DNA of 64,000 nucleotides from JAXLWB01 sp046328715 (GTDB taxonomy: Bacteria > Chloroflexota > Anaerolineae > Caldilineales > Caldilineaceae), in contig JAXLWB010000013.1 in assembly GCA_046328715.1 (NCBI GenBank), forward strand, positions 124,001 through 188,000, given 5' to 3'. The number at the start of each line of letters is the position of its first letter. Position 1 is the stretch's first letter. The notes beneath the pieces are model-generated. The model was not told where the DNA came from, searched no databases, and saw nothing but the letters and a program-made list of their open reading frames with translations. Of this stretch, positions 17,362 to 26,132 are shown piece by piece. Both the position numbers and the translations under genes were made by a program.

Positions 17362-18105
17362 TCAGTATAGATGGAGAAGTTGTGCGATATGGGTTCCTAG
17401 CTGTTGCCCCCACTGCTGGTAACCAAGGGCAGAAGGATGAAATTGGTCGGCGCAGAGCAACTCGATGCCGCCAATAAATTCAGTTCCAGCCCATGTGACC
17501 ATGGGTAGCATCTGTGCCAGGCGACGCATGGCGATGTTAAAGGCGTGGGCGCGCAACCCGAGGCCAATCCGCAAAGGTTGGGGAAGAATCGGAAAGCGTC
17601 CAACTTCGGGCACAGCAACCAGTACAATCGGCAGCGGACCAAGCTTGAGGCGCAATTGTGAAATCAGTGTGGCCAAATCTCGCTGAAAACGGGCAGGATG
17701 ATGAAAGCGCAACACATCATTCACACCTAGGGCAATGACGATCATATCAAATGGTTCGTCTGGAATTTGCGGCACGAGTTGTTGAATCGTCTTTTGCACT
17801 GTAACGCCACGTTTGCCCACCGCATGCCAAAAGACCGTTCGCTTGCTTTGTCTAGCCACAGTTTTGGCCGCTTGGCCGGGCAGTGCATCATCGTACGTGG
17901 GTGCGCCGACACCTTCAATCGTAGATTCACCGAGAAATAACAGGTGAATCGCAGACTCTTGTTGTTCAATGATGCCAAAGGGCTTGCCGCTGGGAGAAGG
18001 GATTTTGGGAGTACGTTTGCGTACCTGGGTACCTTGAAACACGAAGATTGGTGCAAGCACAACACTGGCACTTGAAGCCGCCATCACAGCAAATTCATTG
18101 AACAT
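17362..18105 (-). CDS. SGNH/GDSL-family hydrolase
   Basis: A protein of about 247 residues, with the start probably ATG 18105. SGNH blocks are visible: block I LGESTIEGVGA with the nucleophile Ser, block II Gly in GKRGVTV, block III GVNDV (Gly-x-Asn-Asp) and block V DQFHPSALGY with the catalytic Asp and His. A hydrophobic N-terminus (MAASSASVVLAPIFVF) may be a membrane anchor. It should hydrolyse ester bonds of lipids, acetylated sugars or similar compounds. It is divergent from the STAND-like ATPase gene. Substrate unknown. Confidence 0.87.
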   Translation of the reverse strand: MFNEFAVMAASSASVVLAPIFVFQGTQVRKRTPKIPSPSGKPFGIIEQQESAIHLLFLGESTIEGVGAPTYDDALPGQAAKTVARQSKRTVFWHAVGKRGVTVQKTIQQLVPQIPDEPFDMIVIALGVNDVLRFHHPARFQRDLATLISQLRLKLGPLPIVLVAVPEVGRFPILPQPLRIGLGLRAHAFNIAMRRLAQMLPMVTWAGTEFIGGIELLCADQFHPSALGYQQWGQQLGTHIAQLLHLY

Positions 18106-18344
18106 GGACACATCCCACACAAATGCACCGTTCCTATACACTTGTCGCCGCAAATCGATTCGCTTCCGTCATGTTGCGCTCGTATCACTAAATCCACTTG
18201 CGCACTGCATACGTCTATTCCTTATAGGTTGCGAATAGTGACACTATAGCGCAAAATCTTTTGATTTGAAAGTAATTTCTCAGCGTGGTACGCTAATAGC
18301 ACGCTACATTTGGATGGATCTATCGTTACTTTCTGGAGGCAAGC

Positions 18345-20453
18345 ATGGCGACGCGTCTGGCAGATCGGCTTGCGGCAGCACGCCGTCGACAATTCGTTGG
18401 GCGTGAAGCAGAAAAGGCACTTTTTCTCGAGGCAATCAGCGCCGCCGAGCCGTCCTTTTCTTTGCTGTTTATCTATGGACCAGGTGGGATCGGCAAAACG
18501 TCCTTGCTGCGTGAGTTCATTCGCATTGCGCAACAAGGGGAGGCCACCACCATTTACCTGGATGGTCGCAACATTGAAGCCTCGCCAGCGGGGTTTCTCG
18601 CCAGCATGAACAACGTCTTTGGCGCCAATACGGAAGAGAATAGCTTTAGCCTGCTCGAACGCCAAAGTCAGCGCGTGGTCCTCTTAATCGATACCTACGA
18701 GTATCTCTCGTCGCTCGACACCTGGCTACGCGATCTCTTTTTGCCGCAGATTCCAGCCAATGCACTGGTCGTGATCGCTGGACGCAACCCACCTGCTTCC
18801 TCATGGCATGCTGATACTGGTTGGCAAAGTCTGATCAAAGTCGTATCGCTGCGCAATCTGACGCCAGAAGAGAGCCGGCAATTGCTCGCCCTGCATACGG
18901 TCGAGACAAGTGCCCAGGATGAAATCGTTGCCTTTACCCACGGTCACCCGCTTGCCATCTCGCTGATTACCGAGTTGGTGGAACAGGGAGTGGCCTTTCG
19001 GCTCGATTCGGGACCCACACCGGACGTGGTCCGTCTGCTGCTGCAACGGTTTGTCGAGGATACACCGAGTTATCTGCACAAACAGACCTTGGAAGCCTGC
19101 GCCTTGGCGCGCCATATGACCGAAGGCCTGCTCACGGCCATGCTCGATCGGCCTGATGTACATCAATATTTTGATTGGCTGCGCGGCTTGTCCTTTATTG
19201 AGTCGGGACGGATGGGGCTTTTCCCACATGATTTGGTGCGCGAGGCGATTGCGGCGGATCTGCGTTGGCGCAATCCCGAACTCTATGCCCAGCTTCATCA
19301 GCGTGCCCGCAACTACTATCATCGGCGCATTCATGAAACACAAGGGGCAATGCAAACACGGGTACTGACCGATCTGGTCTTCCTGCATCGGGATAACGCG
19401 GTCGTACGCCCCTTTTACGAATGGCAAGATAACGACAGTCTATGGGTTGATGGGGCACGTGCCAGCGATGTACCCGCCTTGGTCGAGATGGTGCGCAAAC
19501 ACGAAGGCGACGCCTCAGCCCAACTGGCGGAGTTTTGGCTTGCTCGTCAATTGGGGAGCACGCTACTTTTTCGCAATCGCCAGCAGCAAGCAGTGGGGAT
19601 GTTGATGTTGCTGCAACTCAACAAGGCCACACCCGAAGAGATCGCTCGCGACCCAGCGACGCTCAAAGTTTGGAGTTATCTCCAACGCCATGCCCCGTTG
19701 CGTCCCAACGAGCAGGCAACCTTCTTCCGCTTCTGGATGGATGAAAACCACTACCAGGGACTTTCTTCGGTACAGAGTCGGGTCTTTCTCGCTTGTGTGC
19801 AGCATTATCTGACGACGCCAGCCCTGGCCTACACCTTCTTTCCTTGCGCCCAACCGGAATTTTTCACAGCGATCTTTGCCTATGCTGACCTTCATCGCAT
19901 TCCCGAGGCGGACTTTATCGTGGGCGGACAGTCGTATGGCGTCTTTGGCCACGATTGGCGATTGATGTCACCAGCCGCCTGGCTCGACTTGATGGCGGAG
20001 CGCGAGGTTGCCGCAACCGCAAGCAGCCCCAGCACCCAGGCCGCTGCACCCAAACCCGCCCCCCAACCGATCCTCGTCCTCAGCCAGCCGGAATTTGCCG
20101 ATGCTGCCCGCGATGCGCTGCGCCAGGTCAACCGGACCGATGAGTTGCAACGCAATCCACTGATGCGCTCGCGCCTGGTGTTGGACCGCACCGGCACGGA
20201 ATCGACGCTGGCCCAGCGCGCAACCACGCTGCAAACCCTGCTCAAAGAGACGGCGCAACTGCTGCAAAGCTCGCCCAAGACTAATCGTGCCTATCGAGCA
20301 TTGCATCATACCTATTTTCAACCCGCTGCGACCCAAGAACTGGCCGCCGAACTGCTCGATCTGCCCTTCAGCACCTATCGTCGCCACCTGAAGGAAGGCA
20401 TCGACCATGTGGTGGATACCTTGTGGAATCGAGAATTGGGCAATGTGGAGTGA
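18345..20453 (+). CDS. STAND-like ATPase with C-terminal HTH-like segment
   Basis: A 702-residue protein. Residues 15-25 read RQFVGREAEKA, the start of many AAA/STAND NTPase modules. Walker A is GPGGIGKTS (about 45-53) and Walker B VVLLIDTYEYL near residue 110. GHPLAISLI matches the 'GLPLA'-like STAND motif. The middle is helical. The last about 80 residues (AYRALHHTYFQPAATQELAA, then LLDLPFSTYRRHLKEGIDHV) look like a sigma-region-4 type helix-turn-helix. GGAGG lies before ATG 18345. It is probably a signal-responsive transcription regulator or scaffold, but its target is unknown. cutC follows after a heptad hairpin. Confidence 0.75.
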   Translation: MATRLADRLAAARRRQFVGREAEKALFLEAISAAEPSFSLLFIYGPGGIGKTSLLREFIRIAQQGEATTIYLDGRNIEASPAGFLASMNNVFGANTEENSFSLLERQSQRVVLLIDTYEYLSSLDTWLRDLFLPQIPANALVVIAGRNPPASSWHADTGWQSLIKVVSLRNLTPEESRQLLALHTVETSAQDEIVAFTHGHPLAISLITELVEQGVAFRLDSGPTPDVVRLLLQRFVEDTPSYLHKQTLEACALARHMTEGLLTAMLDRPDVHQYFDWLRGLSFIESGRMGLFPHDLVREAIAADLRWRNPELYAQLHQRARNYYHRRIHETQGAMQTRVLTDLVFLHRDNAVVRPFYEWQDNDSLWVDGARASDVPALVEMVRKHEGDASAQLAEFWLARQLGSTLLFRNRQQQAVGMLMLLQLNKATPEEIARDPATLKVWSYLQRHAPLRPNEQATFFRFWMDENHYQGLSSVQSRVFLACVQHYLTTPALAYTFFPCAQPEFFTAIFAYADLHRIPEADFIVGGQSYGVFGHDWRLMSPAAWLDLMAEREVAATASSPSTQAAAPKPAPQPILVLSQPEFADAARDALRQVNRTDELQRNPLMRSRLVLDRTGTESTLAQRATTLQTLLKETAQLLQSSPKTNRAYRALHHTYFQPAATQELAAELLDLPFSTYRRHLKEGIDHVVDTLWNRELGNVE

Positions 20454-20545
20454 AGCAGTAGGATAGTAAGACAGTAGGACAGTGAGTCAGTGAAGCAGTG
20501 CCACTGTCTTACTGTTTCACTATCTTACTGTCTACTGACCACTGA
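20454..20545. repeat. Heptad-repeat hairpin (AGTAGGA/CTTACTGT type)
   Basis: The left half repeats degenerate units (CAGTAGGATAG, TAAGACAGTAGGACAGTGAG). The right half is made of their complements (CACTGTCTTACTGTTTCACT). The whole array therefore folds on itself. It fills the space between the STAND-like ATPase gene and cutC. Confidence 0.8.
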
Positions 20546-20566
20546 ACACTCAAAAATGGAGAACTC

Positions 20567-21298
20567 ATGTTATTTGAAATCTGTATTGACTCGGTCGAAG
20601 GGGCGATTGCGGCACAGGAAGGCGGCGCACGGCGCGTTGAACTGTGCGACAACCTCGTCGAAGGTGGCACGACGCCCAGCATCGGCATGATCAAACTGGT
20701 GCGCAACAAAGTTGAGATTGGGGTCAACGTGATCATCCGCCCGCGCGGTGGCGACTTTCTCTACAGCGATCTCGAATTCGAAGTGATGAAGCTGGATATT
20801 CAGGCGGCAAAAGAGGCGGGTGCCGATGCGGTTGTATTCGGATTACTCAACGCTGACGGGACGATTGACAAGGAACGGACTGCGGAACTGGTGGCACTGT
20901 CGCGCCCAATGCCCGTCACCTTCCATCGTGCCTTCGATATGACGCCGGATGCCTTTGCTGCGCTCGAAACCCTGATTGAACTCGGCGTTGACCGTGTCCT
21001 CACCTCTGGCCAGCAGGAGACAGTTGCCCAGGGCTTGTCCTTGCTCACAGAATTGGTCAAAGCGGCAGGCAATCGGATCATCGTCATGCCCGGCGGTGGC
21101 AGCGAACATAACGTGAAGCAACTGGTCCAAGCCGGCGTCAGCGAAATCCACATGACCGCCCGCAGCATCCTACACAGCCAGATGGAATTCCGTCGTCACA
21201 ATGTCTTTATGGGTGGCCCGCCCATGCCCGATGAGTTTACTCTGAAGCGGACCGATGCGGAGAAGATTCGCAAGATTCGGGAACTAATTGATGCGTGA
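20567..21298 (+). CDS. cutC: Copper homeostasis protein CutC
   Basis: A 243-residue TIM-barrel protein with the CutC signatures LFEICIDSVEGAIAAQEGGA, RVELCDNLVEGGTTPS, VIIRPRGGDFLYSD, VTFHRAFDM and LTSGQQETVAQGL. Historically it is linked to copper tolerance, though the biochemical role is unclear. Full length for the family. GGAG lies before ATG 20567. It stands alone after a heptad hairpin. Confidence 0.93.
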   Translation: MLFEICIDSVEGAIAAQEGGARRVELCDNLVEGGTTPSIGMIKLVRNKVEIGVNVIIRPRGGDFLYSDLEFEVMKLDIQAAKEAGADAVVFGLLNADGTIDKERTAELVALSRPMPVTFHRAFDMTPDAFAALETLIELGVDRVLTSGQQETVAQGLSLLTELVKAAGNRIIVMPGGGSEHNVKQLVQAGVSEIHMTARSILHSQMEFRRHNVFMGGPPMPDEFTLKRTDAEKIRKIRELIDA

Positions 21299-21363
21299 AA
21301 CGTGATATATGACTCGTAATGCGTGAATTGTTGAATTTCTTTTTTCTGCTAGTGGCGATTAGT

Positions 21364-21470
21364 TATGGTTCAGCCCTTCTTGAAACAACAACGAATGAAG
21401 CGAAGGTCTGGTCCGGCATTTTTCGTTCCTTTCCTAATTCGTTGTTGTGGTATGGCTGAATAGTTTCGAC
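21364..21470. repeat. Imperfect palindrome between cutC and the methylase gene
   Basis: GGTTCAGCC and CAACAACGAAT on the left are mirrored by ATTCGTTGTTG and GGCTGAAT on the right, giving a nested, about 100-bp palindrome. It may be a MITE-like remnant or a terminator between the two convergent genes. Confidence 0.5.
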
Positions 21471-21497
21471 GACTATACAATAAAGCCAATCGACACT

Positions 21498-22487
21498 TCA
21501 CATTTCACGCCTCACCACCACTACATCCCGCTCCTTGATTACCCGATCAACACGATGGGCGAGTTGGGTGTAGGGTGGGTTGTTGAGGACACGCAGTCGA
21601 GGCTCGGTGGACAATAGTTCGAGCATGGCGCTGCGGGGGAGGGGACGAGTCTCCCAAGCGAGGGTCAAGGTGCCACCGGGCAGCAGCAACGAAGTCCAGA
21701 CTGGCAGCGCCTTTTTGAGCAGGCTGGTTAGATTAGCGACATGCTGGATGCCATAGGGCAGATCGCCGACAATCAGGTGGGGGCGGGGCAGGCCGAGCAG
21801 GAGTTTGTCTGCCTCCACTGTGTCCCCAGCGGCGATGACGCAACTTTGGGCTGGATCGCCGACGGTCAGTTGCCAGCGTTTGCCCAGCTTCTTCATCCGT
21901 TCTTCTTTGCTCTGGCAACGGATGCGCTCCTCGCGGCAATATTGTTCCAAAAATGAGGCAGTCGAGGCGCTGTCCTGCTCGCTCTGTTCGACGCCCAAGG
22001 CGCTTGCCCCCAACATCAGCGCCGTAAACAGTGTCGTGCCACCACCCGCAATTGGGTCAAGCAGGCGCAGCGTACGCCAATCCTGATCGGCAAAGTTGCT
22101 ACTGGAGCGGGCAACGTTGCAGAGAAAGTGGGTGAACATCTCATTCGTCTTGCCCTTGTAGCGCCGAGTCATCACCAGGTCGGCGGGCAAACCTCGGGGA
22201 CGTTGGGTTGTCAGCGGGCGCAAAAAGGGGCCGACCTGATCGCCGATCACGTCGTAGTAGTCGAAGAAAGCACTACACATCGCCAAACTGCCCAAGGCCG
22301 CGATCTCTGCCTCTTCGATTGCTCGCTCCAACGTCAATTTGAGATAACTTTGGCCCGCCAGGTCTACCGACTCCAGGGCACGAATCACCTTACCCAACGG
22401 CGACAACTGCAACTCGTAGGGTGCCAACGTCGAAGCCAACGCGCTATATTGCGCCCCCCGTTGCGGTGCGATCTGAGCTAAGATCAT
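21498..22487 (-). CDS. TRM11/UPF0020-type nucleic-acid methyltransferase
   Basis: From ATG 22487 the protein has 329 residues. The SAM-binding motif is LLDPIAGGGTTLFTALMLGA and the catalytic motif is VGDLPYGIQ, a D-L-P-Y variant of the (N/D)PPY motif of amino-methyltransferases acting on bases. There is no obvious THUMP domain. TRM11/Trm14-like enzymes methylate the N2 of guanosine in tRNA, so a tRNA target is the best guess. The 23 residues before M at 22487 only translate the ATTGCGG tandem repeat, so the earlier start is rejected. Confidence 0.75.
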   Translation of the reverse strand: MILAQIAPQRGAQYSALASTLAPYELQLSPLGKVIRALESVDLAGQSYLKLTLERAIEEAEIAALGSLAMCSAFFDYYDVIGDQVGPFLRPLTTQRPRGLPADLVMTRRYKGKTNEMFTHFLCNVARSSSNFADQDWRTLRLLDPIAGGGTTLFTALMLGASALGVEQSEQDSASTASFLEQYCREERIRCQSKEERMKKLGKRWQLTVGDPAQSCVIAAGDTVEADKLLLGLPRPHLIVGDLPYGIQHVANLTSLLKKALPVWTSLLLPGGTLTLAWETRPLPRSAMLELLSTEPRLRVLNNPPYTQLAHRVDRVIKERDVVVVRREM

Positions 22488-22493
22488 GTTTGA

Positions 22494-22570
22494 ATTGCGG
22501 ATTGCGGATTGCGGATTGCGGATTATTTCGTTCCCTGCCACGTTGCCCCCTGCCACTTTGCCACTTTATA
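22494..22570. repeat. Tandem heptamer ATTGCGG array with degenerate partner
   Basis: Four perfect tandem copies of ATTGCGG (22494-22521) are followed by degenerate CTGCCAC/CTTTGCC units (about 22535-22565). It lies between the uvsE stop and the methylase start. The clearest case of a strict seven-base period in the window. Confidence 0.85.
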
Positions 22571-22577
22571 ACCTGCT

Positions 22578-23570
22578 CTATCCTACAATTCGACTGAGAT
22601 CGGGCGCAAATCGCGCAATCTGCTCGCGCAGGCGGAGCAGAGCAAGTTCTTTGGCTTTGGCTTCAAGCATGATGTCGAAGGGGCGCAGGCGGGCGGCGTG
22701 GGCAGCGCGCAGCAGGTCGATCACCTCGAAGGGATGGAGATAGTCGCTATGTTGGTTAGGCAAGGGCGCTTGAATCTGAAACTGCCCCTGGCGCTGCGTC
22801 AGCCGCAGTTCGGTACGGGGCGAGGAGAAGTGGATCTTGGGCAGGTGGTCGGGCGGCCAGGTGGCCAGGGCCAGACGCAGCGCCTCCAGCGTGGGGATGC
22901 CAACTGGATCAAGACAACGGTGATGCAACACATCAAAGACAATACGGATGCCCGTGCGCCGGTGCAGCCAGAGCGCATCCTGCAAGCTGAAGAGGCGATC
23001 ATCGTTCTCCAATACCACCCGTTGGCGTGCCGCAGGTGAAAGTTGGTCAAAGTGGCGGGCAAAGGCATCCCGACTCTGGCTGTTATCCCCGTAGCCACCG
23101 CCCACATGAATCACAATCACTGCCTCAGTACCCAAGCCCATGCCGTCGAGCAAGGCTGTCGCCATGTCCAACTCGCGCCGATTGCGGGCCAGCGTCGCCG
23201 CGTCATTGCGACCCAACTGGATATAGAAGCCAGGATGCATGGTCAGCCGGATGGCGTAACTGCGCGCCAGATCGCCAATCGCCGCCAATTCGGTCACACA
23301 CTCTTCGATCTGGCGATGAAAGTGCGGCAGGTCAGGATGGGTAAGATAGGGCGCAAGCTGACCCGAGAGGCGATAAAAACGAATCTGATTGGCGTGCAGA
23401 TACTCCAAAATATCGCGCACATAGGCCAGGCTGACCGACAAATGCGGTTGGTTCTGCCAACGCCGGCTGTCATGCGGACGCAGCGGTGCGCCGAGCAGTT
23501 TGACGGGTACGCCGAGGCGGAAGTGGAGAGCAGAGATTGGAGATTGGAGATTGGGAGATTGGGGTGGCAT
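22578..23570 (-). CDS. uvsE: UV damage endonuclease UvsE/UvdE
   Basis: A 330-residue TIM-barrel endonuclease of the UvdE family. Recognisable segments are RLGVPVK at the front, IRFYRLSGQLAPY, LTMHPGFYIQLG, VIHVGGGYGDNSQSRDAFAR, RVVLENDDRLFSLQDAL, VFDVLHHRC and KIHFSSPR, which carry the metal ligands. It nicks DNA 5' of UV photoproducts. The first about 17 residues after ATG 23570 are translated from a GGAGATT heptad repeat, so the start is uncertain; no ribosome site is visible. A decayed fragment of a paralogue lies at about 24545-24660. Confidence 0.9.
   Translation of the reverse strand: MPPQSPNLQSPISALHFRLGVPVKLLGAPLRPHDSRRWQNQPHLSVSLAYVRDILEYLHANQIRFYRLSGQLAPYLTHPDLPHFHRQIEECVTELAAIGDLARSYAIRLTMHPGFYIQLGRNDAATLARNRRELDMATALLDGMGLGTEAVIVIHVGGGYGDNSQSRDAFARHFDQLSPAARQRVVLENDDRLFSLQDALWLHRRTGIRIVFDVLHHRCLDPVGIPTLEALRLALATWPPDHLPKIHFSSPRTELRLTQRQGQFQIQAPLPNQHSDYLHPFEVIDLLRAAHAARLRPFDIMLEAKAKELALLRLREQIARFAPDLSRIVG
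23523..23570. repeat. GGAGATT heptad repeat reaching into the uvsE start
   Basis: Tandem GAGATTG units (GAGATTGGAGATTGGAGATT) lie over the first codons of uvsE. The repeat therefore supplies the start codon region of the gene, or the true start lies further in. Confidence 0.7.
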
Positions 23571-23607
23571 GGGAAGAGTTTGCTATAGGTAACGGCTCAA
23601 AAGGCGA

Positions 23608-23636
23608 TTGACAAGGTAAATCCAAGTCAGTATACT
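23608..23636 (+). promoter_or_regulatory. Strong sigma-70-like promoter
   Basis: Perfect TTGACA (23608-23613), a 17-base spacer and TATACT (23631-23636, 5/6). CCAAGTCAGTATACTTGG, a hairpin-like palindrome overlapping the -10, could be an operator. The next rightward gene starts 300 bases downstream at 23936, leaving a long untranslated leader. Nothing else is seen in the 23589-23935 gap. Confidence 0.55.
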
Positions 23637-23935
23637 TGGCAACAGAGTGGTACATGAATGTGATGAGAACACTCGTTCTATTCTGCAAAGGTTATCACAA
23701 GACTTTCTACCCATACAATTACAGATTGATTACAGTGCGTAATTTCATAAAAGATTCCTCATCGTAAGTTATTCGGACTTATGCAATTGTGGTATAAACG
23801 TAGTTCGACGGCTCATTTCAGCAAAGCCCATTTTCCTACTGTGACGCGCTTTTCTCATGCTTCTTTCACTGATTGCCTCTCACCACCGACCAAAGTCATC
23901 ACACCATCCGTCGATATCTTCCCTGAGATACTGAT

Positions 23936-24523
23936 ATGCCGACCGTTGACATGCTGCTGAATCATCTCCAAACTTCAGGTCTGCTGCTTCAGCATGATAC
24001 CGCCTTACTCAGCGTCACCGCCCTCATCGTTTACACTCCGATTTTCGGTTCCTGGTGGTCGCATCCACAGGGAAACCAGATATATGCGCTCCTCAACACC
24101 CTCACCGAGCATCCCGATGTACTTGTCGTCAAGTTGGTTCGTGGCAAAGCGACATTCCTCCATCGACGCCTCTGGCCAGCACTCCTTGGAGTCGCTTGCG
24201 CCCATGAAGAGTGGCAGTTTGCCAAGCTCTCGAAACAAGCACTCACACTGTACGAGGAGGTTGAAGAGTTGGGAGTGCTGCGTGCCACTGGCACTGTGCC
24301 CAAGGAGCTTGAGCGACGTCTCTTGGTGCAGAGTTCACAACAGCATACGGAGCGAGGACACCACGAACTACAGCTCATGTCGTGGCGCTTTTGGGCAGAG
24401 CAGTGCGAATGTACTGCGGACGTTCCAGCGCTGCTCGGAAGATTGCAGCTTGAAGAAGCGCTACAAACGATTGGTGGAAGACCTGACTCACTGCCGTGGT
24501 ATACCAAAAACAGAGCAAAGTAA
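23936..24523 (+). CDS. Hypothetical protein (195 aa)
   Basis: I recall similar uncharacterised proteins but no named family. The sequence is soluble and mixed helical, with the segments FGSWWSHPQGNQIYALLNTL, LVRGKATFLHRRLWPALLGV and LSKQALTLYEEVEELGVLR. The Trp-rich and RRLWP motifs look conserved rather than random, and codon use resembles the neighbours. It is preceded at distance by a good promoter (23608-23636). No signal or membrane segment. Confidence 0.65.
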   Translation: MPTVDMLLNHLQTSGLLLQHDTALLSVTALIVYTPIFGSWWSHPQGNQIYALLNTLTEHPDVLVVKLVRGKATFLHRRLWPALLGVACAHEEWQFAKLSKQALTLYEEVEELGVLRATGTVPKELERRLLVQSSQQHTERGHHELQLMSWRFWAEQCECTADVPALLGRLQLEEALQTIGGRPDSLPWYTKNRAK

Positions 24524-24544
24524 AGCAAGTTGCACAAGTCGCTT

Positions 24545-24660
24545 GAGCAATGACACTGAACACGCACACGAGAGCCTGACGATAAAAGTGTGACAGATCA
24601 GGATAAGTGAAATACGGCACAAGTTGACCAGACAAACGGTAAAACGAATCTATGTAGAGC
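24545..24660 (-). pseudogene. Decayed fragment of a second uvsE
   Basis: Minus-strand translation contains FYRLSGQLVPYFTYPDLSHF, nearly the same as FYRLSGQLAPYLTHPDLPHF in the intact uvsE 1 kb to the left. DNA similarity is also visible (shared stretches such as AAAACGAATCT). The fragment covers roughly 40 codons, has no flanking uvsE motifs, and runs straight into the 3' part of the 23936 gene region. It is a remnant of a duplication or recombination. Confidence 0.8.
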
Positions 24661-24694
24661 AGTTTACCCCAAGGTGTAACTTTCAAGCCATCCT

Positions 24695-24749
24695 CTTCCG
24701 GGAAGGCTCTTACGCAAGACAGGCTATAGCAGTATGCCCTTCCCGGAAG
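24695..24749. terminator. Hairpin with perfect 12-bp stem
   Basis: CTTCCGGGAAGG (24695-24706) and its exact complement CCTTCCCGGAAG (24738-24749). No T-run follows. The rest of the 24524-24917 gap holds only the uvsE fragment. Confidence 0.5.
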
Positions 24750-24917
24750 ATATCTACGAAGGGGCTTAATCGATACCCCAAAAGCTATACTACGGTCTAG
24801 TACACAACCTACCTGATAGCCAGTGTAAGATAAACATCCTCAGGCTAAAATTAAGGTACTTACCGTAACAGAATACTAGGTGGGCGATTTCTATACTCGG
24901 TCATATAGGAGGGTATT

Positions 24918-26003
24918 ATGAATGCCAAGGTACTCTTGAAACGCTTGCTAGTTGGGCTGATGATCCTCATCCTCGTTACAGTCGCACTGTTTTGGTTCGC
25001 TACCTATCACCCAGCAAAACTCCAAAACGAAGCAGTCACCTGCCCGCAAAATACGCCAACACTGCGATCCGGTCAATCGATAAAGGTGATGACCTGGAAT
25101 GTGCAATTCATGGCGGGGAAAAATTATACATTCTGGTTCGATGTGCCAAACAATGATGGCCCGGACGAGCGGCCCACAGCAGAAGACGTAACAGCCACAG
25201 TGCAAGAAGTGGCCCGTGTCATTCGTGCTGAAGATCCCGACATCCTCTATCTGCAAGAGGTGGACAAGGGAGCGCTGCGCACAGATTATCGGGATGAATT
25301 GAGCGAATTGTTAACGCTTATTCCCGACTATCCCTGTTATGCTCAAACCTATTATTGGAAAGATGCCTACGTACCTCATCCGCGCATTCACGGGTCTACG
25401 GGACTGACCCTGGTCACTTTATCCAAATACAAAATTGAAAATGCGACTCGCTATCAGCTTGCTTTGCCGCCCGCCGATCTTCTCACGCAACAATTTAGTG
25501 CAAAACGGGCCATCCTTGATGCGCGTATGCCTGTGAACGGCGCAGCTGATTTCCATGCGCTCAATACGCATCTGGATGCTTTTGCCCAGGGAAATAACAC
25601 GATGGAGTTGCAGGTTCAAGAAGTAGATGCACTGCTGAGCGAGCTGGAAGAAAGCAGTAATGCCTGGGTCATTGGCGGCGATTATAATCTTCTCCCGCCG
25701 GATGATGCGTCTCGTCAACGCCTGCCTGCCACTCATCAGTCCTACTATAATCCTCAACCAGAAATTAAATTGCTATACGCCAACTACAGCGCGATTCCAA
25801 GTTTGCAAGAGATTACCGGTGCAGATAGTTCAAAGTGGTTCACCTATCTGCCGAATGATCCGACCATTCCCTATCCTGATAGCACACTTGACTATCTCTT
25901 CTATTCGAAACTGCTTGTTCTGGGCAACCATTATGTCCGTTCGGATGACACACAGAAAATCTCCGATCACATGCCGGTCATTGGTGTTTTCATCTTGCCA
26001 TAA
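24918..26003 (+). CDS. Membrane-anchored endonuclease/exonuclease/phosphatase-family hydrolase
   Basis: A 361-residue protein. Residues 9-28 form one membrane segment (LLVGLMILILVTVALFWFAT), placing the rest outside the cytoplasm. EEP-family motifs follow: KVMTWNVQF, LYLQEVDKG (metal-binding Glu), VIGGDYNLLP and ISDHMPVIG with the catalytic Asp-His. AGGAGGG lies before ATG 24918. The family includes sphingomyelinases, phosphatases and nucleases; the extracellular position favours a phosphodiesterase acting on lipids or nucleic acids. Single gene. Confidence 0.87.
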   Translation: MNAKVLLKRLLVGLMILILVTVALFWFATYHPAKLQNEAVTCPQNTPTLRSGQSIKVMTWNVQFMAGKNYTFWFDVPNNDGPDERPTAEDVTATVQEVARVIRAEDPDILYLQEVDKGALRTDYRDELSELLTLIPDYPCYAQTYYWKDAYVPHPRIHGSTGLTLVTLSKYKIENATRYQLALPPADLLTQQFSAKRAILDARMPVNGAADFHALNTHLDAFAQGNNTMELQVQEVDALLSELEESSNAWVIGGDYNLLPPDDASRQRLPATHQSYYNPQPEIKLLYANYSAIPSLQEITGADSSKWFTYLPNDPTIPYPDSTLDYLFYSKLLVLGNHYVRSDDTQKISDHMPVIGVFILP

Positions 26004-26132
26004 AGAGTAACATATCTAAACCATTGGAAATTAATGATCTGCTTACAGGCTCAAACCAAGCTCATTTGCCTCAAGGGCAGATCTTTAGATACAATAAGCA
26101 GATGATGTGTTTCTAACTTTATGGGAAGCTAA

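Noticed and set aside
20454..20545. CRISPR array
   Set aside because: Units are seven to eight bases, degenerate and contiguous, with no spacers and no cas genes in the window.
22488..22556. N-terminal extension of the methylase from 22556
   Set aside because: The extra residues are the translation of the ATTGCGG tandem repeat; ATG 22487 gives a normal protein.
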